Below, piece by piece: positions 9,689-18,235 of a stretch of DNA of 64,000 nt. This stretch comes from Salipiger sp. H15 (GTDB lineage: Bacteria; Pseudomonadota; Alphaproteobacteria; Rhodobacterales; Rhodobacteraceae), in contig NZ_CP123384.1 in NCBI RefSeq assembly GCF_040409955.1, forward strand, positions 2,179,501-2,243,500, read 5' to 3'. Under the pieces are notes generated by a model. That model had not been told where the DNA came from. It ran no database searches and worked only from the letters and a program-made list of their open reading frames with translations. The position numbers and the translations under genes were made by a program. Each line of letters starts with the position of its first letter. Positions within the stretch are counted from its first letter, which is position 1.

Positions 9689-9997
9689 TCAGAGGAAGTC
9701 GTCGCGCCGCGGCGTGAAGCAGTCGATGAGCCGCCCCGCCTCGTGGCATTCGCAGCCGTGCTTGGCGTTCGACGGGATGACGAAACTGTCGCCCGGCTTC
9801 ACCTCGAAGCTCTCGTCGCCGAGGAAGAAGGTGAAGCGCCCGCTCTCGCAATAGGTGGACTGCACGTGCGGGTGATGGTGCATCGCGCCCTTGGCACCCT
9901 TCTCGAAGCGGAACGAGACCACCATCAGCTCGGGGCTGTCGGCAAGCACCTGGCGGGCGACGCCGGTGTCGGGGAAGGCGACGGGGAAATTGGACAT
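9689..9997 (-). CDS. kdgF: KdgF, cupin enzyme linearising unsaturated uronates
   Basis: KdgF converts cyclic 4,5-unsaturated galacturonate into linear 5-keto-4-deoxyuronate, the KduI substrate. This 102-residue single-cupin protein has the metal site HxHxxxQ (His40, His42, Gln46) plus His80, and the family ending DCFTPRRDDFL. The start has a GGAGAG ribosome site. The stop lies 12 bp past the convergent AraC stop; the GntR gene ends 27 bp upstream, so kdgF probably follows gntR on one transcript. It sits between GH105, which makes its substrate, and kduI. Confidence 0.85.
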   Translation of the reverse strand: MSNFPVAFPDTGVARQVLADSPELMVVSFRFEKGAKGAMHHHPHVQSTYCESGRFTFFLGDESFEVKPGDSFVIPSNAKHGCECHEAGRLIDCFTPRRDDFL

Positions 9998-10024
9998 GGG
10001 TCTCTCCGGGGTCGCTGCGGCGGC

Positions 10025-10786
10025 CTAGTGGCCGGTCTTGCGCAGCAGGTTGCGGTAGCGCGACTGCGCGCCCTTGAGGTGCAGGCGCATGGCCAGCCGC
10101 GCGGCGCTCTCGTCGCCGTCGATGATCGCGCCGACGATGGCCTCGTGCTCGGCGTCGATCGCCTGCAGGTAGGGTTTGGTCGCGGCATCCTGCGCGTCGT
10201 TCAGCGCGTGGCGCGGGATGAGGCTCGCGCCGATCATCGACAGGAAGTCGCGGAAGCGCGGGTTGTTGGTGGCGTCGGCGATGGCGAGGTGCAGCTCGAA
10301 ATCCGCGAGCGCGGTCGACTCGCCCGCGGCGGCAAGGCCGCGCAGGGTGCCAAGCGCCTTGAGGATCACCTCCTCCTGCGCCGGCGAGCGACGCAGCGCG
10401 GCAAGCCCCGCGGCCTCGACCTCGACCGCGGTGCGCAGCTCGAGCATCTCGATCATCGAGGAGATGCGCACGAAGTCGATGTTCTGGAACGGCAGGTCGA
10501 GCTCGGGGCGCTGGTCGAGCACGAAGACCCCGGCGCCCTGGCGCGGCTCGACCAGCCCGTCGTAGCGCAGCGAGGCCACCGCCTCGCGCACCACGGTGCG
10601 GCTGACCTCGAATTCCTGGGTCATCTTCGCCTCGCTCGGCAGGCGGCTGCCGGGGGCGTACTGGCCGCCCTCGATCTGCGCCCGCAGCCGGTCGCGCACC
10701 TGTTCGACAAGCGTCTTGCCGGTGCCACGGGAAGGGCGGGCCGTCCTGACTTTCTGCTCGCTCACGTCTCTGGTCTTCCCGTTCAC
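10025..10786 (-). CDS. GntR-family regulator, FadR/FCD type
   Basis: 253 residues: a basic N-terminal arm, a winged helix at about 24-93 (LVEQVRDRLRAQIEGG, PSEAKMTQEFEVSRTVVREAV) and a C-terminal all-helical FCD ligand domain to residue about 240 with Asp/His metal-site spacing (ELHLAIADATNN, then AEHEAIVGAI). FadR-type members near kduI/kduD usually repress uronate catabolism and release DNA on binding a pathway sugar acid. It is divergent from kduI-kduD and upstream of kdgF; its proposed operator is the TGTTGTATGATAACA box. Confidence 0.87.
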   Translation of the reverse strand: MNGKTRDVSEQKVRTARPSRGTGKTLVEQVRDRLRAQIEGGQYAPGSRLPSEAKMTQEFEVSRTVVREAVASLRYDGLVEPRQGAGVFVLDQRPELDLPFQNIDFVRISSMIEMLELRTAVEVEAAGLAALRRSPAQEEVILKALGTLRGLAAAGESTALADFELHLAIADATNNPRFRDFLSMIGASLIPRHALNDAQDAATKPYLQAIDAEHEAIVGAIIDGDESAARLAMRLHLKGAQSRYRNLLRKTGH

Positions 10787-10990
10787 TGCTGGCCTTTACC
10801 CATATTACAGCTTTCGTGAACCCTGTCCACGTCAAGCGGCGCCCGGGCGCGGCGTGATGCCCGGCAGTGCAGGGACGGCCCCGCGGCGCCATCACGCGAA
10901 ACCCGGAAATTCCTGCGCAGAGTGGCCGCCCGGGCCCGGAAGCGGCGCGGCGGACAAGGCACCGGCGGCGGAGATCCTACGTCCGGGCGA

Positions 10991-11005
10991 TGTTGTATGA
11001 TAACA
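10991..11005. promoter_or_regulatory. Candidate GntR operator, copy 2 (kduI promoter)
   Basis: TGTTGTATGATAACA is a near-perfect palindrome (TGTT...AACA, two internal mismatches) about 90 bp before kduI in the 308-bp divergent gntR/kduI interval. It shares GTTGTATGAT with 8704-8718. TATGAT inside it could also act as a -10, in which case bound repressor would block polymerase. Nothing else distinct was seen in 10787-11094. Confidence 0.55.
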
Positions 11006-11094
11006 TCTTGAAGGCCTGCCGCATCCGTGGTTCCTTTGCCGCGACCGGCGGGACGGAGGACGACACCGCCGCACGACCTATTGGGAGAGAGCAC

Positions 11095-11919
11095 ATGCTG
11101 ACCGTCGAAACCCGCCACGCCATCCATCCGACCCAGGCCCGCGACATGTGGACCGAGGAACTGCGCGAGCACTTCCTTGCAGAGGGCATGTTCCGCACCG
11201 GCGAAATCCGCCTGATCTACACCCACTACGACCGCTTCGTCATGGGCGGCGCGGTGCCCGGCGAGGGGGCCCTGACGCTCGACGTGGTGGCCGAGACCAA
11301 GACCCCGAACTTCCTCGATCGCCGCGAGATGGGCATCGTCAACATCGGCGAGGCGGGCACGGTCGAGGCCGGCGGGCAGGTCTACGAGATGGGCCGCGGC
11401 GACGTGCTCTACCTCGGCATGGGATCGGGCGCGGTGACCTTCTCGGGCGCGGGGCGGTTCTACATCACCTCCTGCCCGGCGCATCACACCTACCCGTCGA
11501 AGCTGATCACCCTCGCCGACTGCGTCGAGGTGAAGATGGGCGCGTCCGAGACCTCGAACAAGCGCACCATCAAGCAGTTCATCCACCCGCAGGTGATGGA
11601 GAGCTGCCAGCTGATCCTCGGCTACACCGCGCTGGAAGAGGGCTCGGTCTGGAACACCATCCCCAGCCACATCCACGACCGCCGCATGGAGGCCTACCTC
11701 TACTGGGGCATGGACGAGGACAGCCGCGTGCTGCACCTGATGGGCGAGCCCGACGAGACGCGCCACATCTTCGTCGCCAACGAGGAGGGCGTGGTCAGCC
11801 CGAGCTGGTCGATCCACTCGGGCGCGGGCATCGGCAAGTACACCTTCATCTGGGCGATGGCAGGCGACAACGTCGATTACACCGACATGGACTTCATCCA
11901 GCCCAGGGACCTGCGCTGA
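11095..11919 (+). CDS. kduI: 5-keto-4-deoxyuronate isomerase (5-dehydro-4-deoxy-D-glucuronate isomerase)
   Basis: KduI isomerises 5-keto-4-deoxyuronate to 2,5-diketo-3-deoxygluconate. The 274-residue length and sequence match the family throughout: MGGAVPG near residue 42, TKTPNFLDRREMGIVNIG, and the zinc-site region PSHIHDRRMEAYLYW (about 190-205). The double-cupin fold is evident. ATG 11095 follows GGGAGAGA; the reading frame extends upstream, but that part is unlike the family. The stop overlaps the kduD start (TGATG), so the two are translationally coupled. Confidence 0.95.
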   Translation: MLTVETRHAIHPTQARDMWTEELREHFLAEGMFRTGEIRLIYTHYDRFVMGGAVPGEGALTLDVVAETKTPNFLDRREMGIVNIGEAGTVEAGGQVYEMGRGDVLYLGMGSGAVTFSGAGRFYITSCPAHHTYPSKLITLADCVEVKMGASETSNKRTIKQFIHPQVMESCQLILGYTALEEGSVWNTIPSHIHDRRMEAYLYWGMDEDSRVLHLMGEPDETRHIFVANEEGVVSPSWSIHSGAGIGKYTFIWAMAGDNVDYTDMDFIQPRDLR

Positions 11920-12662
11920 TGGCGGGGCTCTTCTCGCTCGAGGGCCGGCGCGCGCTGGTGACCGGCGCCAACACCGGCATCGGCCAGGCCATCGCTGTGA
12001 CGCTCGCGGCGCAGGGGGCCGCGGTGACCTGCGTCGGGCGGCGGGCCTGCGACGAGACGGTTGGGATCATCGAGGCGGCGGGCGGCACGGCGGACAGCCT
12101 GCTGCTCGACTTCGCCGATCCCATGGCGGCGAAGGACGTCTTCAAGGACGCGGGCTACTCGATGCTGGTCAACAACGCCGGGATCATCCGCCGCGCCGAC
12201 AGCGTGGACTACTCGGAAGAGGACTGGGACGCGGTCATCGACGTCAACATGAAGGCGGTCTTCTTCACCTGCCAGGCCTTCGGCCGCGAGCTGATCGCCA
12301 AGGGGCAGGAGGGCGCGGTGGTCAACATCGCCTCGCTGCTCTCGTTCCAGGGCGGCATCCGGGTGCCGGCCTACACCGCCTCGAAGCACGGGGTCGCGGG
12401 GATCACCAAGATCCTCGCCAATGAATGGGCGCCGCACGGGATCACCGTCAACGCCATCGCGCCGGGCTACATCGCGACCAACAACACCAGCGCGCTGCGC
12501 GAGGATCCCGAGCGCTCCGAGGCCATCCTCGCGCGCATCCCCGCCGGGCGCTGGGGCGATCCCGAGGACATCGGCGGCACCGCCGCCTACCTCTGCTCGC
12601 GCGCGGCGCGCTACGTGACCGGCGCGGTGCTCAACGTCGACGGCGGCTGGCTGGCGCGCTGA
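11919..12662 (+). CDS. kduD: 2-dehydro-3-deoxy-D-gluconate 5-dehydrogenase
   Basis: Short-chain dehydrogenase (247 residues) reducing 2,5-diketo-3-deoxygluconate to 2-keto-3-deoxygluconate with NAD(P)H. Seen: the nucleotide motif TGANTGIG (15-22), NNAG (85-88), Ser139, Tyr152 and Lys156 of the active site, and the C-terminal VTGAVLNVDGGWLAR. It begins inside the kduI stop codon. The KDG kinase and KDPG aldolase needed to finish the pathway are not in the window. Confidence 0.93.
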   Translation: MAGLFSLEGRRALVTGANTGIGQAIAVTLAAQGAAVTCVGRRACDETVGIIEAAGGTADSLLLDFADPMAAKDVFKDAGYSMLVNNAGIIRRADSVDYSEEDWDAVIDVNMKAVFFTCQAFGRELIAKGQEGAVVNIASLLSFQGGIRVPAYTASKHGVAGITKILANEWAPHGITVNAIAPGYIATNNTSALREDPERSEAILARIPAGRWGDPEDIGGTAAYLCSRAARYVTGAVLNVDGGWLAR

Positions 12663-12724
12663 CCCGGCGTCTGTGCCCGCGGCACGGGCGGGACCGCCTC
12701 CGGCGGGCGTATTTGGAAAGAGAA

Positions 12725-12752
12725 GAAGGGGAGGGCGCGGGCTCTCCCCTTC
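12725..12752 (+). terminator. Hairpin after kduD
   Basis: GAAGGGGAG (12725-12733) and CTCCCCTTC (12744-12752) form a perfect 9-bp stem with a 10-nt loop, followed by GTCTTTCG. It ends the kduI-kduD transcript; the weak T-run lowers certainty. Confidence 0.55.
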
Positions 12753-12815
12753 GTCTTTCGCGGTGGCCTGCTTGCCGGTCCATGGGGCCGGCGGCGGCGC
12801 GGCGCGCGTCAGGCG

Positions 12816-14792
12816 CTACTCCGAGGAGGGCGGCGGCAGCAGGTCGATGTCCTCGCCGGTGAGCTCGCGGCGCATCATCTGCAGCGTGACGTTGTCCGGG
12901 TTGCGCCCCAGCGCCTCGGTGAGCAGCGTGCCGCCCCGCGCCTCGTCGCCCATGGCGAAGGCGATGCGCACCTGCATGATCCAGGCGTCGGCCAGCTGCG
13001 GGTCGAGCCGCGTCGCCTCGCCGAAGGCCTCGGCGGCGGCGGGCAGGTTGCGCATCACCAGCGCCATGCCGCCCATCTGCAGGTGGGTTTCCGGGAAGTC
13101 GAGCCGGCTCGCCATCGAGGCCTGCCATTCGCCGAAGGCGTTGCGCAGCGCGCTCTCGTAGCGCGGCGGCATGGCGGCGATCTGCGCGTCGAGCAGCGAC
13201 TGGGCCGCCGCCATGCGCACCGAGCGCGACGGATCGCTCAGCGAGGCCATGATCCGCGGCGCGCGTTCCATCGCCGGGGCGGCGCGCTGCAGCCGCACGG
13301 CGGCGGCGCGCACCAGCGGGTCGGGGTCGCGCAGCAGCGCCTCGAGCGCCGCGGCCTCGGCGGGATCGCCGGCCTGCTCGAGCAGGTAGAGCGCCGTGGC
13401 GCGGACGATCCCGGCCATGTCGCCGTCCTGCGACAGGCTGCGCAGCTCGGGCGCGGCGCGGGCGGGATCGCGGCGGCCATGGGCGAGGACCTGGCCGTAA
13501 TGCGGCCCGCGATGGGTGCTTTCGGGGAACCACTCTTCGAGTTTGGCGGCGGCCCACGCCGGGTCCCGGTCCGCATGGCAGGTGGTGCAGGCGTCGGGCG
13601 CGCCGGTCTCGGCGTCGAGGTCGGGGCGCGGGATGCGGAAGGAATGGTCCGCCCGCCAGTCGTTGCCCATGTAGACGCGCTCGACCATGTGGCAATTCTT
13701 GCACTCAGCCCCCGCCGAGCCCTCGGGGTGATGCGTGTGCTCGGGCCCGTCGAAGACCTTGAGCGGCAGCGAGGGGAACTCGGGGTTGCCGGCCGGGCTG
13801 TGGCACTGGGCGCAGACCGCGTTGCCCTCGGCGATGAGTTCCGCCTCGTGCGGCTGGTGGCAGTTCGTGCAGCTCACCCCCTTGGCGTACATCTTCGATT
13901 GCAGGAAGGAGCCGTAGACATAGACCTCGTCGAGGATCTGCCCGTCGGCCTCGTAGGCGCCCTCGCGCAGCAGCGAGAGGTTGTAGCTGTCGTGGTAGGG
14001 CGTGCCGGGCACCGGGTTGCCCTCGGTGTAGGGCTCGCGCCGCGAGTGGCAGCCGGCGCATTGCTCGATCATCTGCGCGGGCTCGGACATGTCGACGGGG
14101 AAGCCGTGGGCCGGGGGCGGGGCCTCCTGGGTGGTCTGGTAGCGCGTCGCCCAGTCGACATGCGCCGAGCCGGGGCCGTGGCAGGCCTCGCAGCCGACGC
14201 CGATCTCGACCTCGGTGGAGGCGAAGCTGCGGGTCTGCGGGTCGAAATTGGCCTCGAACCCGGTGGCGTGGCAGGCGGCGCAGCGGCTGTTCCAGGTCTT
14301 GTAGGGGCCGGTCCAGTGCAGCCCGTCGTCGGGGGCGTAGTTCTGCGCGGGGTAGAGGTGGAACCAGCCGCCCTTCTCGGTGTCCCAGACCACGTCGAAG
14401 CTCTGCAGCCGGCCGGGCTCGGTCTCGAGGATGTATTGCTGCAGCGGCTCGACGCCGATCACCGAATGCACGTCATACTCGGTGGTCACCCCGTCGCGTT
14501 CGGTGACGCTGACATGGGGCCTGCCCTCGGCGGTGAGGCTGAAGCGCGCGCTCATCTCGCCGAGCGTGAACTCGGTGCCGTCGAAGTTGGCCCTGATGTT
14601 GTCCGGGGTCGGCGCGGTCCAGGCAAGCTGGTGGTGCGAGCCCTTCCAGGCCTCGCCGACGGCCTCGTGGCAGGTGATGCAGCGCTCCGAGCCGAGATAC
14701 GCCTGCGATGCGGGACGCTCCTGCGCGGCAGCGGGGAGCGGCAGGAGCGACAGCGCGAGCGGCAGGAGAAGGGCGGCGAGGCGAAGGGGCAT
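12816..14792 (-). CDS. Octahaem c-type cytochrome with HEAT and TPR repeats
   Basis: Periplasmic electron-transfer protein of 658 residues with signal peptide (MPLRLAALLLPLALSLLP...AAAQE). Eight CxxCH haem sites are visible: CITCH (38-42), CAACH, CEACH, CAGCH, CTNCH, CAQCH, CKNCH and CTTCH, all in the first 400 residues in a cytochrome c554/hydroxylamine-oxidoreductase-like arrangement. After about residue 400 come HEAT-like repeats (PLVRAAAVRLQR, RSVRMAAAQSLL) and then TPR-like helices (AAAEAFGEATRLDPQLADAW). No oxidoreductase partner or haem-lyase gene is adjacent, so donor and acceptor are unknown. The repeats suggest a docking platform. Confidence 0.85.
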   Translation of the reverse strand: MPLRLAALLLPLALSLLPLPAAAQERPASQAYLGSERCITCHEAVGEAWKGSHHQLAWTAPTPDNIRANFDGTEFTLGEMSARFSLTAEGRPHVSVTERDGVTTEYDVHSVIGVEPLQQYILETEPGRLQSFDVVWDTEKGGWFHLYPAQNYAPDDGLHWTGPYKTWNSRCAACHATGFEANFDPQTRSFASTEVEIGVGCEACHGPGSAHVDWATRYQTTQEAPPPAHGFPVDMSEPAQMIEQCAGCHSRREPYTEGNPVPGTPYHDSYNLSLLREGAYEADGQILDEVYVYGSFLQSKMYAKGVSCTNCHQPHEAELIAEGNAVCAQCHSPAGNPEFPSLPLKVFDGPEHTHHPEGSAGAECKNCHMVERVYMGNDWRADHSFRIPRPDLDAETGAPDACTTCHADRDPAWAAAKLEEWFPESTHRGPHYGQVLAHGRRDPARAAPELRSLSQDGDMAGIVRATALYLLEQAGDPAEAAALEALLRDPDPLVRAAAVRLQRAAPAMERAPRIMASLSDPSRSVRMAAAQSLLDAQIAAMPPRYESALRNAFGEWQASMASRLDFPETHLQMGGMALVMRNLPAAAEAFGEATRLDPQLADAWIMQVRIAFAMGDEARGGTLLTEALGRNPDNVTLQMMRRELTGEDIDLLPPPSSE

Positions 14793-14909
14793 GGATGCGG
14801 ATCCGGATCAAAAAATTTCTGGCAGAAAAAACACTTGCGGCGCGGGGCGCCTTGGGGCCGATCCTTTCGGAGGCGGGGCGGCGCGTCAAGCCTCGGCGCT
14901 GCCGCAGGG

Positions 14910-15536
14910 TCAGTCGAGCGTGATGATCAGCTGCCAGTCGCCGCCCGCGCCGCTGCGGTCGGCAAGGCGGATCAGCAGGTCGCCGCCCTCGGGCAGGACG
15001 ACCGAGACCGGCGTGCCGGCATCGCCGCGCGCGAGCAGCGTCGCGGGCCGCACGAAGGCGGCGAGGGCGATGTTCCCCGGCGCGTCGAGGCGCAGCGAGA
15101 TGGCCTCGTCGGGCGCGGCGCGGGTGACGAGGTCGAGGATCTCTCCGGGGGCGAGCGCGCCCTCGACGAGGCCGGGGCCGAGCTCGAGTTCGCGCAGCTG
15201 GGTGGCGGGGACGGCGGGGCTGCTCAGCGCCGCCGGATCGGCGCCGGCGAAGGGCGCGAGATAGCCGCCAGCCACCCAGCCCGCGCGCGCGCCGTCGAGG
15301 CTCTGGACCTGGCACCAGGGCTCGGGCTCGGCGAGGCAGCCGAGGTTGCGCAGCAGCTGGCCGGGCTCGAGCTGGGCGAGCACCGGGGACGTGGTCGAGG
15401 GCGCGTCGCGCAGCCGCAGCGTGCCGCCGCTGGTGACGAAGACGAAGGCGGTCTCGGGCAGGGGCGGGACGGTCTGCGCCTGCAGCGCCGGCGGCAGGCC
15501 GAGGACGAGCGCGAGGAGCGCGGCGCGGGGGGTCAT
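14910..15536 (-). CDS. Secreted SH3-domain protein
   Basis: 208 residues with signal peptide (MTPRAALLALVLGLPPALQAQ) and a bacterial SH3-like module at about 35-90 (GGTLRLRDAPSTTSPVLAQL, then PWCQVQ). The rest is a beta-rich domain of unknown function. It starts inside the stop of the L,D-transpeptidase gene (ATGA overlap), so the two are co-translated and probably both act on the cell wall. The function is inferred from that pairing. Confidence 0.75.
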   Translation of the reverse strand: MTPRAALLALVLGLPPALQAQTVPPLPETAFVFVTSGGTLRLRDAPSTTSPVLAQLEPGQLLRNLGCLAEPEPWCQVQSLDGARAGWVAGGYLAPFAGADPAALSSPAVPATQLRELELGPGLVEGALAPGEILDLVTRAAPDEAISLRLDAPGNIALAAFVRPATLLARGDAGTPVSVVLPEGGDLLIRLADRSGAGGDWQLIITLD

Positions 15537-16570
15537 GGCCGGCGTGCCCCCTGCGGCTGGGGCGAGCGCAGCAGCCCGCTCTCCATGATGACGAAGCCCG
15601 GGCGGGAGCGCCGGTCGGGGGTGGCGGCAATGTCGGAGATCACCAGCGTGAGCCCGGGATGGGCATAGGCCAGCAGCCGCTCGCGGCTGGCATCGCTCAG
15701 CACCAGCCGGTCGAGGATGCTGGATTCCGGTTGCAGCGGGTGCTCGGGGTCGGGCTGGTGGGTGACGCCCAGCCAGCGCAGCTTGCCCTGCTCGGCGGCG
15801 CTGAGGATCAGCACGTGCTCGCCGAGGGGGCGGTCGTCGTCGAGCAGGAAGCTCTCGGTCAGCAGCTCGATCCCGTCGCGCAGCAGGGTGATGCGGCGGT
15901 CGGGCGAGGTGACGAGCGCGGTGGTGATCGGGTAGGGCGAGGCCCCGTCCTCCTCCTCGGGCCAGTCGTCGGGCCAGTCGGAGGGGCGGTGCGGCGTCTC
16001 GAGCTCGCGCACCGCGCCTTCGAGCTCGGCCTGGCTCAGTTGGGCGAGCACGAAGCCGGGATGGATCACCTCCCAGGGATCGCTGCTGTGGCCGGCGACG
16101 ATCACCGGCGTGCCGATATGGGTGACGCCGTAGAGCAGTTCCGAGAACGCGGTCGGCAGGCGCACGCAGCCATGCGAGGCCGGGTAGCCGGGCAGGTTGC
16201 CCGCGTGCAGCGCGATCCCGTCCCAGGTGAGCCGCTGCATGTTGGGCATCGGCGCCTCGTTGTAGATCGACGAGCGGTGGTCCACGTCCTTCTGCAGGAT
16301 GGTGAAGACGCCGGTGGGGGTCTCGTGCCCCTCCATGCCGCTGGTGCAGGTCGAGACGGCGATGCGGATGCCGTTGCGGTAGACATGCACCTTCTGCTCG
16401 GGCAGCGAGACGATGATCGCCACCGGGCCGCGCGGCGCGCGCTCGGGGTGCCAGGTGAACTCGCCCGGCATCATGCGCTCGATCTCCATGGGGAGTTCCT
16501 GCGCGCGGAGCGCGGGGCCGGTCGCAAGCGCCGCGACGCCGCCGCCGAGCAGGCTGCGGCGGCTCAGCAT
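15533..16570 (-). CDS. L,D-transpeptidase (YkuD domain), Tat-type signal
   Basis: Periplasmic enzyme making 3-3 peptidoglycan cross-links or anchoring proteins to the wall. In its 345 residues, the N-terminus MLSRRSLLGGGVAALATG has a twin-arginine-like signal; the YkuD domain spans about 48-165 with His122 and the catalytic SHGCVRL (Cys135, Arg137). The C-terminal 180 residues form an unrecognised domain. A 3-Cys-His variation is absent; the core is standard. First gene of a coupled pair with the SH3 protein. Confidence 0.88.
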   Translation of the reverse strand: MLSRRSLLGGGVAALATGPALRAQELPMEIERMMPGEFTWHPERAPRGPVAIIVSLPEQKVHVYRNGIRIAVSTCTSGMEGHETPTGVFTILQKDVDHRSSIYNEAPMPNMQRLTWDGIALHAGNLPGYPASHGCVRLPTAFSELLYGVTHIGTPVIVAGHSSDPWEVIHPGFVLAQLSQAELEGAVRELETPHRPSDWPDDWPEEEDGASPYPITTALVTSPDRRITLLRDGIELLTESFLLDDDRPLGEHVLILSAAEQGKLRWLGVTHQPDPEHPLQPESSILDRLVLSDASRERLLAYAHPGLTLVISDIAATPDRRSRPGFVIMESGLLRSPQPQGARRP

Positions 16571-16634
16571 GGGCGGGCCACGGAACGGATCGGCAGGGCG
16601 GGGGCGGGGCGTCGGGGGGAAACGGGGCAGGTCA

Positions 16635-16916
16635 TCAGGTCCGGTGGTCTCGGGCAGGTCGGGGAAGCGCGCGGCGCAGGAGCGCCACGAGCGCGATGTT
16701 GACGAGCGGCGCGAGGGCGGCGAGCCAGGGCCAGAGCGGCTCGGCGAAGCCGTCGATCATCCGGTTCCAGGGCAGGCCCAGCGGGATGAGGTAGGCCCCG
16801 GCGAGCGGGTCCCGCTCGACCCCGAAGAGGCCGAGCTGGCCGAGCAGGAAGATGGCCAGCGCCGCCCCGTAGGCCAGGATCAGCCCCCAGAGCAGGATGC
16901 CTGCCATTCCCCGCAT
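16635..16916 (-). CDS. Small inner-membrane protein
   Basis: 93 residues with two strong hydrophobic helices (about 6-27 and 62-80) joined by a short loop containing GLPWNRMID. A second Met at residue 4 could also be the start. It lies 64 bp upstream of the L,D-transpeptidase on the same strand. I do not recognise a family; conservation of the loop would be the thing to look for. Confidence 0.6.
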   Translation of the reverse strand: MRGMAGILLWGLILAYGAALAIFLLGQLGLFGVERDPLAGAYLIPLGLPWNRMIDGFAEPLWPWLAALAPLVNIALVALLRRALPRPARDHRT

Positions 16917-16958
16917 CGGTCGGGTCCCCGCGCCGTGCCCGTCGCGTCGCCGCGCGGA

Positions 16959-17273
16959 TCAGCTGCCGGCCATGGTCGCCACGGCGCTCACCTCGCCGGT
17001 GGTGTCGTCGGTGCGCGCGACGCAATCCCAGCGGGCACGGTCCGCGCCGACGCCGGCCTGCACCGAGAACCCGCCATCCTCGGCGAAGCCCGAGCCGGTC
17101 ATCTCGATGTCCTTGGTGCCCGCGGCATCGCCGATGGCGCGCAGGCAGGCGGATTCCGCCTCGGTGGCCGGGCGCGTGGTGGCCGCGGTCTCCTTGCCGC
17201 CGCCGCAGGCGGAAAGCGTGGCCAGAGCGGTGAGGCCGAGCGCGGCCAGTGCGATCTTGTCCAGTCTTTTCAT
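16959..17273 (-). CDS. Small lipoprotein
   Basis: 104 residues with a lipoprotein signal: MKRLDKIALAALGLTALATL then the lipobox LSAC (Cys about 23) and a GGG tether. The mature part has two more Cys (about 43 and 83) that could form a disulphide and resembles short YPEB-like/hypothetical periplasmic domains. Good GGGAG ribosome site. Function unknown. Confidence 0.7.
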   Translation of the reverse strand: MKRLDKIALAALGLTALATLSACGGGKETAATTRPATEAESACLRAIGDAAGTKDIEMTGSGFAEDGGFSVQAGVGADRARWDCVARTDDTTGEVSAVATMAGS

Positions 17274-17384
17274 TTTGTTAAGTCTCCCTGTTTGGTACGT
17301 GACATGCCCGTCCCTCCTCCGGGCGGGCGGTGGTGTTGCCCCGCGCGCGGCCGGGCCGCCGCGGGGTCTGCGGGAACCGGGGCG

Positions 17385-17738
17385 TCAGCGCGCGGCGCCG
17401 CGCAGCAGGCGGACGATGAGGATCAGGATGATCGCGCCGATCACCGCAGCGATGATCGACGGGATCAGCCCGGCGCCGAAGGACACGCCGATCATCGGGA
17501 AGAGCCAGCCCGCGACCAGCGCGCCGCCGATGCCGAGGATGATGTCCATGACGATACCCGATCCGCCGCCCTTCATGATGACGCTGGCGAGCCAGCCGAC
17601 GATGGCGCCGATGACCAGGGTGATCAGCAGCCCGACCAGCGCGTTGCCGCCCGCGGCGGCGACGTCTCCCGCCGTTTCCTGTGCGAGGGCTGGCGAACCG
17701 GCCAGGGCCGTGAGGGTGAGGATGTGGAGCTTTCTCAT
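17385..17738 (-). CDS. GlsB/YeaQ/YmgE-family membrane protein
   Basis: 117 residues: a signal-like first segment (MRKLHILTLTALAGSPALAQ) followed by three glycine-rich helices with the family pattern GAIVGWLASVIMKGGG, GIVMDIILGIGGALVAGWLF, and a C-terminal helix ending LRGAAR. Often labelled transglycosylase-associated, but no enzymatic role is established; members are stress-induced envelope proteins. Start chosen at ATG 17738 behind AAGGAGAC. The 497 bp upstream (17739-18235) contain no gene I can support. Confidence 0.8.
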   Translation of the reverse strand: MRKLHILTLTALAGSPALAQETAGDVAAAGGNALVGLLITLVIGAIVGWLASVIMKGGGSGIVMDIILGIGGALVAGWLFPMIGVSFGAGLIPSIIAAVIGAIILILIVRLLRGAAR

Positions 17739-18235
17739 CTTGTCGTCTCCTTGGATGTGGGCGCGCGCAGCGCACCGGGGCGTGTCCCGTGGCTGGTCCT
17801 GCGGCGGCGCACATCGCGGCGCGGCAGGAGACTGGCGGGGGGTGAAGATGCGGAGGGGAGGGAGAGGTGGGGCGTCGCTGCGGTGGCGCAACGCCGGGAG
17901 GGGGCCGCGATGCACTGCGTCTGGCAATCCGCGGAGCGAGGCGTGTCGGGACATGCTGCAGTCAACGTCGTCCACCCTGGAAGCAGTCCCGGTGCGATGC
18001 GCCCTGTCGGCGGCTCTTCCCTGACAGGGCGGTGCGGCACCGGGGAACTGGGTAAAATGCTTGATTCGAAAGAAAATCGGACCGGATAACGAGAGCAGGT
18101 TACCGGAAATGCCCGGATTAATATCATACATTCTATAAACATCTTTCCCCGGCAAAACTCTGCCGGGGCCGCCTTCCGGGGAACCGCCGCCCGCCGCCTT
18201 AGTTGAGGGGGCAGCCACGCAGCACGGAGGGGCAG
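17739..18235. other. Non-coding interval between GlsB-like and DUF2252 genes
   Basis: About 500 bp between divergently transcribed genes. The last 120 bp are AT-rich (ATTAATATCATACATTCTATAAAC at about 18117-18140) and are the natural promoter region for the DUF2252 gene. No RNA gene or clear hairpin was seen in the rest. Confidence 0.5.

Noticed and set aside
18120..18135. ATCATAC resembling the inverse of the GntR box
   Set aside because: Only 7 bases match in an AT-rich promoter region and no uronate gene is near.
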